Positions 57,619-64,000 of a stretch of DNA of 64,000 bases are shown one piece after another; within the stretch, counting starts at the first letter, position 1, and each line of letters opens with the position of its first letter. The translations under genes and the position numbers were made by a program. This stretch comes from Hahella sp. HNIBRBA332. GTDB taxonomy: Bacteria; Pseudomonadota; Gammaproteobacteria; Pseudomonadales; Oleiphilaceae. The stretch spans positions 4,978,501-5,042,500 of the forward strand of contig NZ_CP132203.1 of NCBI RefSeq assembly GCF_030719035.1, read 5' to 3'. Under the pieces are notes generated by a model. It had not been told where the DNA came from. It searched no databases and was given only the letters and a program-made list of their open reading frames with translations.

Positions 57619-58482
57619 TCAATCCGTGCGTTGACGAATCAGCGCCTCCTGCGCGGTGGAAGCCACCAGCCGACCAGAGCGATCATAGATCAACCCTCGA
57701 TTAAAGCCGCGTCCATGGGAGGCGCTAGGACTATCCATCGCGTATAGCAACCAGTCATCCACACGAAAGTCGCGATGAAACCAGACGGCGTGATCCAGGC
57801 TCGCCACCTGCATGCCGCGTTGGAAAAAAGAAACCCCATGTGGATGCAGGCTGGTTCCCAATAGTCCGAAATCCGATGCATAAGCCAATACGCAATGATG
57901 CCAGCGCGCGCCCTCGGGCATATCGCGCACCGCACGGAACCAATTGTACTTTTTCGGTTCCTGCTTCTCGGGATTCAAAGGGTTCACCGGATTCAACGGA
58001 CGAATCTCTATCGGCCGCTCACGGGTCAACTGTTCACGGCGGCTTTCAGGAATCAGATCCTTGAAGCGACGGCGCATCTCCAATTCCGATACGATGTCTT
58101 CCGGCCCGACCACGTCGACCATCGGCTCCTGATGCTCAAACCCCTGTTCAGGCGTCTGGAACGAGACCATGAGAGTAAGTATTTCCTTACCATGCTGGCG
58201 AGCGGCGACACGTCTGGCGCTGAAGGAACGACCGTCACGAATCGGCGTCACCTCATAAATAATGTCATGGTCAGGATCGCCGGCGCGCAGGAAATAAGCG
58301 TGCAGGCTATGGGCGACCCGTGTCTCATCGACAGTACGGTAGGCCGCCATCAAAGCCTGACCGACGACCTGCCCGCCAAATACATTTTTAAACCCCAGGT
58401 CTTCGCTTGAGCCCTGAAACAGGCAATCATCAAGCGCACGCAACTGCAACAAATCCAACAGTTTCTGGACTACATCGTTCAT
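57619..58482 (-). CDS. tesB: Acyl-CoA thioesterase II
   Basis: TesB hydrolyses medium and long acyl-CoA in the cytoplasm. From ATG 58482 (CAGGAAAG upstream) the product has 287 residues, the usual family length; a longer frame to 58578 is not supported. Two hotdog domains are seen: the first carries FGGQVVGQALMAA and HSLHAYFLRAGDP, the second has VASLDHAVWFHRDFRVDDW and GLIYDRSGRLVASTAQEALIR. The catalytic triad Asp-Thr/Ser-Gln of the family fits DHAVWFH, SFQTPEQ and AQEAL. Confidence 0.94.
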   Translation of the reverse strand: MNDVVQKLLDLLQLRALDDCLFQGSSEDLGFKNVFGGQVVGQALMAAYRTVDETRVAHSLHAYFLRAGDPDHDIIYEVTPIRDGRSFSARRVAARQHGKEILTLMVSFQTPEQGFEHQEPMVDVVGPEDIVSELEMRRRFKDLIPESRREQLTRERPIEIRPLNPVNPLNPEKQEPKKYNWFRAVRDMPEGARWHHCVLAYASDFGLLGTSLHPHGVSFFQRGMQVASLDHAVWFHRDFRVDDWLLYAMDSPSASHGRGFNRGLIYDRSGRLVASTAQEALIRQRTD

Positions 58483-58654
58483 CTTGCTTTCCTGTTTGAG
58501 TAAGTCATAAAACTTTAACTGACCGCCGGCCAGCAGTAAATCAACCCGCTTTCCTGGACGGCTTGCGTCAGATTTCAAATACCCCTAACCTAAAACAGGC
58601 CGCCTTTAGTGCAGGCGCCCCGTCCTTATATTGACTTGGAAGTCGTCTAAGTAT

Positions 58655-58680
58655 AAAAAGCAGCCCGCAGCTATCGGGCT
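58655..58680 (-). terminator. Orphan terminator-like hairpin upstream of tesB
   Basis: On the minus strand AGCCCG pairs with CGGGCT around 7 bases, followed by GCTTTTT. It stands between the tesB start and the divergent CWC gene, where no minus-strand gene would end. It may be a leader attenuator for tesB or end an antisense RNA. Confidence 0.5.
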
Positions 58681-58719
58681 GGCTAACGATCCAAACTACA
58701 GCTTCCGGAGACCGGCAAA

Positions 58720-58956
58720 GTGAAAAACGCCGTCAATATCGCCTTTCCCGACCCCGCTTATTCGCATGCCTGTCCGGGCTGCGGTCGTCCTGCTCAATGC
58801 GATCTGGAGAAAGGTAAATCCACATGCTGGTGCTTTTCCCTCCCTCCTTCGGGACTGACCTCCGAGTTATTCACGGAAGGCGCGAAGTGTTATTGCAGAA
58901 GCTGTCTGAACGAGCGCCTGAAAGCCAAACAAAGCGAGACGGATGCGGCTGGCTGA
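58720..58956 (+). CDS. Cysteine-rich CWC-family protein
   Basis: A 78-residue cytoplasmic protein from GTG 58720, with CCGGAG upstream. Seven Cys residues form the family pattern: HACPGCGRPAQC, then CWCF, and CYCRSCLNERL. It matches the Cys-rich CWC domain, a likely zinc-binding protein of unknown role. Confidence 0.82.
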   Translation: MKNAVNIAFPDPAYSHACPGCGRPAQCDLEKGKSTCWCFSLPPSGLTSELFTEGAKCYCRSCLNERLKAKQSETDAAG

Positions 58957-59205
58957 GCTTCATTGAAGTGCGTCTGCGCCGCATTCCTCAGCACGGGCGA
59001 GCCTTGCCCCTTCCGTGAACAATCGATGAATCGGAATATAATGATAATCCAGGTTTGGTAAACTTTGGCCCGGCGTCATTTTGAGCTAGTATGCCAGCCA
59101 AATAACGTACAACAGAACGACATAAGAAAAGTTCAACTGGGGAAGGCAGATAGACTCTGCATCCGGCCTTATCGCCGCCTCAAATCAAACACGGACTACC
59201 GAATA

Positions 59206-60690
59206 ATGTTTATTTCCAAAAAGCTATATCGTCTCTTCACCGCCTCCTCCCTGGCCCTGGCTATCACAGCCTGCAGCAGCACGCCGGTATTGAAGCAGGA
59301 GCCCGCCGCTGTTTCTTTGGATGAGGCGAAGCAGCTATACGCCCAAATGGAAACCGCGCGCGACAACGATGTGCACCTGTATGCGCCGGACGCTTATGGA
59401 AAAGCCGTGGAAGCCTATAATGAAGCGCTGGATCTTTCCCGCAGCAAACCAACAGTCGCCGCCGCCAAAGCCCAGGCCGGCCTGACCTACGCCGCCCAGG
59501 CGGAAAAGCAGGCGGACGCCGCCCGCGGAAAGCTGCAAGCCATTGAGAACGCCCGTCAGGCGGCGATAGCTGCGAGCGGAGAAGAGCTGCTCGGAGAGGA
59601 GTTCGCGTCCGCCGACAAGCAACTGCGCGATATCGCCGCGCAGCTGGAGAAGCAGCCAGGCGCTGACAACAGCAAGGCCCAGACCGCCCTCGCAGGCGTA
59701 TACCGGGATATCGAACTGCGCTCACTGAAACTGGACGTGACAGGCAAAGCCCGCAAGGCGATCGAACAGGCGCGCAAAGAGGATATCGACGACCGGGCCC
59801 CCAAAACCCTGCGGGTAGCGGAAGAAGAGATGTTGCTGGCCCTGTCTACACTGGAAAATGACCGCACCCAGCAGGAAAAGGCCCGTCGCCACGCCAACAG
59901 CGCCCTGACCCAAGTACAACACGCCCGCGTCATCGCAGCTCAGGCCGCAGAATTCGACGCCAGGGACGCCAGCCTGGAAGATATTTTACTCTGGCATGAA
60001 GCCAGACTGGCCGAGGCCGTGCAGCCTGTCGTTCCAGAAATCCCTTTCGAGAAAGGGCCTGCGCAGGTCAAAGAATCTATCAACGAGGCTCTGAACAGAC
60101 TGCAGCAGGAAAAGCTGACCCTGCGTCACGCTCTGGCGGAAGCGGAAGTCCGCGAGGTCCAAAGCGCCGCCAATCTGGAAACGATGAAGCAGGAAATGGA
60201 GCAAAAGCTGTTGGCGGTCCAGTTGGAGACCGACGCCGCCAAACGCGCCAGCGAAGAAATTCAACGCCGTTTTGAATTCGTGCAGGAGCTGTTCACCCTG
60301 ACGGAAGCAGACGTTTACCGGCAGAACGCCAATGTGCTGATCCGCGCGCACGGCTTCAAATTCGCTTCCGGTTCCAGCGAAGTGCAACGTGACAACGTCA
60401 CCCTGCTGAACAAGATCATCGACGCAATTGAAGCCTTCCCCAATTGCAAAATTCGCATTTCCGGTCATACTGACAACCGCGGCGACCGGGCCCTGAACCA
60501 GTCTCTTTCTGAGAAGCGCGCCAGCAACGTCGCCAAGTTCCTCGCCAATGTCGGCAGCATAGATTCCAGCCGGATAGAAGCAGAAGGCTTCGGAGCATCC
60601 CGTCCGGTGGCGAACAATGACACCAAAGAAGGGCGCGCTGCTAATCGCAGGGTTGAAGTGCTGATTATCAACGACGCCAATCTACCTTAG
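59206..60690 (+). CDS. Outer-membrane lipoprotein with DUF4398-like region and OmpA domain
   Basis: From ATG 59206 the product has 494 residues; longer upstream extension is rejected because this start gives a proper lipoprotein signal (LAITAC, Cys23). The middle part (about 35-370) is Ala/Glu-rich helix and coiled coil, with a DUF4398-like beginning. The C-terminal OmpA domain (about 375-494) binds peptidoglycan: FKFASGSSEVQRDN, ISGHTDNRGDRALNQSLSEKR, and GRAANRRVEVLI. It likely tethers the outer membrane to the cell wall. The rimK gene follows by 22 bases. Confidence 0.88.
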   Translation: MFISKKLYRLFTASSLALAITACSSTPVLKQEPAAVSLDEAKQLYAQMETARDNDVHLYAPDAYGKAVEAYNEALDLSRSKPTVAAAKAQAGLTYAAQAEKQADAARGKLQAIENARQAAIAASGEELLGEEFASADKQLRDIAAQLEKQPGADNSKAQTALAGVYRDIELRSLKLDVTGKARKAIEQARKEDIDDRAPKTLRVAEEEMLLALSTLENDRTQQEKARRHANSALTQVQHARVIAAQAAEFDARDASLEDILLWHEARLAEAVQPVVPEIPFEKGPAQVKESINEALNRLQQEKLTLRHALAEAEVREVQSAANLETMKQEMEQKLLAVQLETDAAKRASEEIQRRFEFVQELFTLTEADVYRQNANVLIRAHGFKFASGSSEVQRDNVTLLNKIIDAIEAFPNCKIRISGHTDNRGDRALNQSLSEKRASNVAKFLANVGSIDSSRIEAEGFGASRPVANNDTKEGRAANRRVEVLIINDANLP

Positions 60691-60712
60691 TTCAATATTT
60701 CCTTGGTAACTT

Positions 60713-61624
60713 ATGAAAATAGCCATTTTGTCGCGCAATCCTTCCCTTTATTCCACCTCACGTTTAAAGGAGGCAGGTGAAAAAAGGGGGCATGAGGTGC
60801 ATGTCATCGACACACTGCGTTGTTACATGAACATGGCGACCCACAAACCCACCATCCATTACCAGGGTCAGGTGCTGGAAGGGTTTGACGCCATCATTCC
60901 CCGGATCGGCGCATCCATCACTTTCTACGGCACGGCGGTGTTGCGCCAGTTTGAAATGATGGGAGTTTTTCCGCTGAATGAGTCCGTGGCCATCTCACGC
61001 GCACGCGACAAATTGCGCTCTTTGCAATTGCTCTCACGCAAAGGCGTGGGTATGCCGGTCACCGGATTCGCCCACTCCCCTGACGACATTCGCGATCTGA
61101 TTTCCATGGTCGGCGGCGCGCCGCTGGTCATCAAGTTGCTGGAAGGTACGCAAGGCATTGGCGTGGTGCTGGCGGAAACCCGCAAAGCGGCGGAAAGCGT
61201 TATCGAAGCCTTTATGGGCCTGAAAGCCAACATCCTGGTGCAGGAATTCATCAAGGAAGCGGGCGGCGCCGATATCCGTTGCTTCGTCGTCGGCGATAAA
61301 GTCGTCGCCGCCATGAAGAGGCAGGCGCAGCCGGGCGAGTTTCGCTCCAACCTGCACCGTGGCGGCCAGGCGTCCGTGATCAAGATTACCCCTGAGGAGC
61401 GCTCCACCGCGGTAAGAGCCGCCCGCGTCATGGGCTTGAACGTAGCCGGCGTCGACTTGCTGCGCTCCAACCATGGACCATTGGTCATGGAGGTTAACTC
61501 TTCACCGGGTCTGGAAGGTATTGAAAAGGCGACCGGAAAGGATATCGCCGGTTTGATTTACGCCTTTATCGAGAAGAAGATTCAGGAGAATAAATCCAGC
61601 ACCCGCACCAAAGGTCAGGGCTGA
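60713..61624 (+). CDS. rimK: Ribosomal protein S6 modification ligase (RimK)
   Basis: RimK adds glutamate to the C-terminus of ribosomal protein S6, using ATP. The 303-residue ATP-grasp protein has MKIAILSRNPSLYSTSRLKEA, the ATP-grasp region (VIKLLEGTQGIGVVLAE), and metal-binding EVNSSPGLEGIE. Length and motifs match the family. It follows the OmpA lipoprotein by 22 bases on the same strand. Confidence 0.95.
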   Translation: MKIAILSRNPSLYSTSRLKEAGEKRGHEVHVIDTLRCYMNMATHKPTIHYQGQVLEGFDAIIPRIGASITFYGTAVLRQFEMMGVFPLNESVAISRARDKLRSLQLLSRKGVGMPVTGFAHSPDDIRDLISMVGGAPLVIKLLEGTQGIGVVLAETRKAAESVIEAFMGLKANILVQEFIKEAGGADIRCFVVGDKVVAAMKRQAQPGEFRSNLHRGGQASVIKITPEERSTAVRAARVMGLNVAGVDLLRSNHGPLVMEVNSSPGLEGIEKATGKDIAGLIYAFIEKKIQENKSSTRTKGQG

Positions 61625-61635
61625 GATGACAAGGG

Positions 61636-61660
61636 CCCCATTCAGTCGTTATGAATGGGG
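61636..61660. terminator. Hairpin between convergent rimK and rubredoxin-reductase genes
   Basis: CCCCATTCA and TGAATGGGG pair perfectly around 7 bases. It lies just after rimK and overlaps the stop of the minus-strand reductase gene. It has no T tract, so termination would be weak. Confidence 0.5.
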
Positions 61661-62802
61661 TCCAGTTGCTGGGCCAGCTTCTGTTTTTCCATCACATACG
61701 CACCGGTTAGCGCAAACCCTTCCAATACGCCCTTAGCATTGATGAACAGAGCTTTGACGTCACAGTCGCCGGATTGCTCCACTTGCCAATCCCCTTCTGC
61801 GCCAACGGGAGGCGGAGCCACCACCACCGGACAAGCGGGCGTTTTTACCACTACCGGCATCACCCCATAACTGACCTTGGTCGGCTCGCCCGCCAAGCTC
61901 TTCGCCAGCGCCTTCGCGCAAGCCATCAAAGGCAGTACATACAAGAGCACATGCCCGTCCACTTCCGCGCAATCTCCTAATGCATAGATATCCGCCGCAC
62001 TGGTGCGCATTTCCCTATCCACCACAATACCTCGGTTAACCTGAAGGCCGGCGTGTTTGGCGAGAACCGTCCGCGGCCGCAGTCCTACGGCGGACAACAC
62101 AATATCCGCCTGAACTTTAACGCCATTGTCCAACGTCAACTCCACGCCATCGCCAGCATCCTCCACCGCTGTCGCCACTTGCCCTAAATGGAATACCGCA
62201 CCCTGGTCCTGCAAGCCTTTCACCACCGCATCGCCAGCGGCCTTCGGCAGCATCCCCGGCAGCGCAGTATCGGAAGGCGCAATCAGCTCCACCTCATAGC
62301 CGCCCTGCAAAAGGTCGTTGGCGAACTCACAACCGATCAAGCCGGCGCCGAGAATCGCGACTCTCTTTTTGCCTTGCAAGGCATCCCGAATGCGGCGGTA
62401 ATCCATTAAGTCATTAACCGCGAAAACCTTGCCGGCGCCGGAACCGGGGATATCCAGATGAATCAGATCCGCGCCCCAGGCCAGCACCAGTTTGCTGTAC
62501 TCCACCGCCTCATCCCCGATATGCAAACGATGGCCTTCCGGGTCCAACGCCGTCACCGTGGCGAACGTGCGCACTTCGATATTCAATTGCTCCGCCATCT
62601 TGCCGGGATCCGCCATGGACAGTTGATCCGCAGTTTTGGCTTTAGCGAAGCCCGTGGAAAGCATCGGCTTGGAGTAAGAGTGGCCGTCGTCCGCTGTCAG
62701 CATCAGCACCGGCGCGTCTTTGCTGAGTTTGCGGAACTCACGAGCCAGCGTGTAGCCGGCGAGACCGGTTCCGATAATGACGATGGGCGCAGTATCCGGC
62801 AT
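61642..62802 (-). CDS. Rubredoxin--NAD(+) reductase-like flavoprotein
   Basis: This 386-residue FAD-dependent oxidoreductase passes electrons from NADH to rubredoxin. FAD-binding IVIIGTGLAGYTLAREFR and NADH-binding VAILGAGLIGCEFANDL (GxGxxG), plus DIYALGDCAEVDG near the end, match the AlkT/RubB type. The rubredoxin gene lies directly upstream on the same strand (52 bases), which supports the pairing. No alkane hydroxylase is nearby, so the electron acceptor beyond rubredoxin is unknown. Confidence 0.92.
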   Translation of the reverse strand: MPDTAPIVIIGTGLAGYTLAREFRKLSKDAPVLMLTADDGHSYSKPMLSTGFAKAKTADQLSMADPGKMAEQLNIEVRTFATVTALDPEGHRLHIGDEAVEYSKLVLAWGADLIHLDIPGSGAGKVFAVNDLMDYRRIRDALQGKKRVAILGAGLIGCEFANDLLQGGYEVELIAPSDTALPGMLPKAAGDAVVKGLQDQGAVFHLGQVATAVEDAGDGVELTLDNGVKVQADIVLSAVGLRPRTVLAKHAGLQVNRGIVVDREMRTSAADIYALGDCAEVDGHVLLYVLPLMACAKALAKSLAGEPTKVSYGVMPVVVKTPACPVVVAPPPVGAEGDWQVEQSGDCDVKALFINAKGVLEGFALTGAYVMEKQKLAQQLDPIHND

Positions 62803-62854
62803 GACGTATCCTTTAATGTTTCCAGTAGAGAGTTGAGCTGGCTTGGAGAGCGGA

Positions 62855-63022
62855 TTAACCGATTTGAATCATTTCAAAGTCTTCTTTGCCGACGCCGCAG
62901 TCTGGGCAAATCCAGTCTTCCGGCACATCTTCCCAGCGGGTTCCGGGAGCGATACCGTCTTCGGGCCAGCCTTCCGCCTCATCATAAATGTATCCGCACA
63001 CCACACATTGCCATTTACGCAT
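62855..63022 (-). CDS. Rubredoxin
   Basis: A 55-residue iron-binding electron carrier, too short for most ORF scans. It starts at ATG 63022 and reads MRKWQCVVCGYIYDEAEGWP at the N-terminus. Iron ligands are in CVVCG (Cys6, Cys9) and CPDCG (Cys39, Cys42), with the typical GxxWEDVPEDWICPDCGVGK layout. It precedes its likely partner reductase by 52 bases on the same strand. Confidence 0.96.
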   Translation of the reverse strand: MRKWQCVVCGYIYDEAEGWPEDGIAPGTRWEDVPEDWICPDCGVGKEDFEMIQIG

Positions 63023-63257
63023 CACAGTACCCTATTCAAATTTGTCAAAAAAGCCGCAAAGAGCTTCTTATTTATGGTAAAACGCCTGATTCACAGTGTG
63101 TGCATTTATAAGGTTCCGGCAGGCATTGATCAAGTCATTCCGGGGCTAAATCGTTATACTAGGCTTTGTTGAGACGCCAGCGTCGCCAACAAACCCTGTA
63201 ACTTTTATAGATTCTTAGAACATTTATCATCACAACGGTAACTCTCAGGTAATTCCA

Positions 63258-63815
63258 ATGTCCCATAATATGGAAAACATGCAGCAGGTATTTCAGGAAG
63301 CAGACCGCCTATTTGACGAAGCACAGGTTGACCAGGCTATTGAACGTCTGGCCCAGGAAATCACGGCGCAGCTGAAAGACAGCAACCCTTTGGTGTATTG
63401 CGTGATGACCGGCGGCGTCGTGTTTGCAGGCAAGCTGCTTCCCAAGCTGCGCTTTCCGCTGGAAGTCAGTTATATTCACGCCACCCGCTATAACAACCAG
63501 ACCAGCGGCGGCGGTCTGAGATGGAAAGTGGAGCCGGCGGAAAGCCTGGAAGGGCGTACGGTCCTGATTCTTGACGATATCCTCGACGAAGGCGCCACCC
63601 TGCACGCCATCTGCGACTACTGCCAAGACAAGCAGCCGGAGAAAGTTTACACCGCGGTGCTGGTGGATAAGCAACATGAACGCAAAGTCTATCCTGGCCA
63701 GAAGTGCGACTTCACCGGCCTGGAAGTCGCTGACCGCTACATATTCGGTTATGGCATGGACTACAAAGGCTACTGGCGCAATGCACCCGGCATCTACGCC
63801 GTAAAAGGCCTTTAA
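63258..63815 (+). CDS. Hypoxanthine-guanine phosphoribosyltransferase
   Basis: Purine salvage enzyme that joins hypoxanthine or guanine to PRPP. The 185-residue product has the PRPP motif VLILDDILDEGATLHA and the loop region VMTGGVVFAGKLL, with YIFGYGMDYKGYWRN at the base-binding end. This is the usual bacterial HGPRT length. CAGG lies before the ATG. Confidence 0.9.
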   Translation: MSHNMENMQQVFQEADRLFDEAQVDQAIERLAQEITAQLKDSNPLVYCVMTGGVVFAGKLLPKLRFPLEVSYIHATRYNNQTSGGGLRWKVEPAESLEGRTVLILDDILDEGATLHAICDYCQDKQPEKVYTAVLVDKQHERKVYPGQKCDFTGLEVADRYIFGYGMDYKGYWRNAPGIYAVKGL

Positions 63816-63872
63816 GCCAAGCCCGCCCGCTAAACCAATTCACTAACAGGCGATGTTGGTTCCTTACCTCTT

Positions 63873-64000
63873 ATGCATGAAGCTAATCTGAGTCAGTTTT
63901 TGGTGCTGATAACCGCGGCGGTCGTCGTATCGTCGCTGTTCCGGCGCATGAACATTCCCTCTGTCCTGGCTTACCTCGCGGTGGGTCTTGGGGTCGGCCC
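63873..64000 (+). CDS. Monovalent cation:proton antiporter of the CPA2 type (partial)
   Basis: The open frame runs off the right edge. Its first 42 residues (FLVLITAAVVVSSLFRRMNI, then PSVLAYLAVGLGVGP) match the first helix and the LAYLAVGxxVGP signature of KefB/RosB-type Na+ or K+/H+ antiporters. Only the N-terminus is present. Confidence 0.8.
   Translation, partial: MHEANLSQFLVLITAAVVVSSLFRRMNIPSVLAYLAVGLGVG

Overview
The window reads as chromosomal DNA of a free-living, probably marine, gammaproteobacterium. Gene content and style (Mrp antiporter operon, PiT phosphate carrier, RimK, rubredoxin with its reductase, many c-di-GMP and hybrid-kinase sensors, several secreted hydrolases) fit a Hahella-like member of the Oceanospirillales. 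That assignment is inference from gene content; the window holds no rRNA or other marker that proves it. I found no tRNA, rRNA, CRISPR array, transposase or integrase.

Layout. 1-1447: end of a membrane protein, then an isolated gene on the minus strand whose product carries the hallmarks of a BLF1/CNF1-type glutamine deamidase toxin, bordered by a gene-free AT-rich stretch. 1448-3396: two paralogous periplasmic proteins with PilJ/NarX-like sensor repeats. 3557-7736: alpha/beta hydrolase, a coiled-coil membrane-anchored protein, a PL3 pectate lyase and a HAD phosphatase. 7775-12001: an M4 metalloprotease with a discoidin-like tail, divergent from an AraC-type regulator. 12335-14905: a same-strand run of lipase-like, SGNH, thioesterase and small periplasmic genes. 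14923-22009: two orphan periplasmic solute-binding-like proteins flanking a GRDP-like Cys/Gly-tailed protein, a coupled outer-membrane barrel and Ig-like lipoprotein pair, an HD phosphohydrolase and a secreted TIM-barrel protein. 22149-24197: endonuclease V, a DEDDh exonuclease and panB. 24544-29144: CHASE hybrid kinase and an SDR. 29310-32575: a secreted AA10 LPMO with CBM2, alpha-carbonic anhydrase and a thioredoxin-like protein lacking the first active-site Cys. 32865-38726: mrpA(B)CDEFG. 38877-50469: YgiQ, two small envelope proteins, a very large hybrid kinase, cupin, DUF488, DHH phosphoesterase and PiT transporter. 50974-56527: a small unknown protein, a diguanylate cyclase, EVE protein, flavodoxin and a 7TMR-DISM/GGDEF/EAL protein. 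56533-64000: NAPE-PLD-like metallo-hydrolase, TesB, CWC protein, OmpA lipoprotein, RimK, rubredoxin reductase, a 55-residue rubredoxin, HGPRT and the start of a CPA2 antiporter.

Functional themes. The first is extracellular polymer breakdown: pectate lyase, LPMO, M4 protease and a glycosidase-like TIM barrel. The second is sensing: two hybrid kinases, two c-di-GMP enzymes, PilJ-like periplasmic sensors and solute-binding orphans. The third is ion and pH homeostasis: Mrp, carbonic anhydrase and CPA2. The strongest candidate for something new is the deamidase-like gene at 181-864: its Cys-His spacing matches CNF1 and it has no recognisable secretion partner or immunity gene in the window.

Limits. 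Everything was read by eye from sequence. Domain borders and residue numbers are approximate unless a specific residue is named, and no database search was possible.
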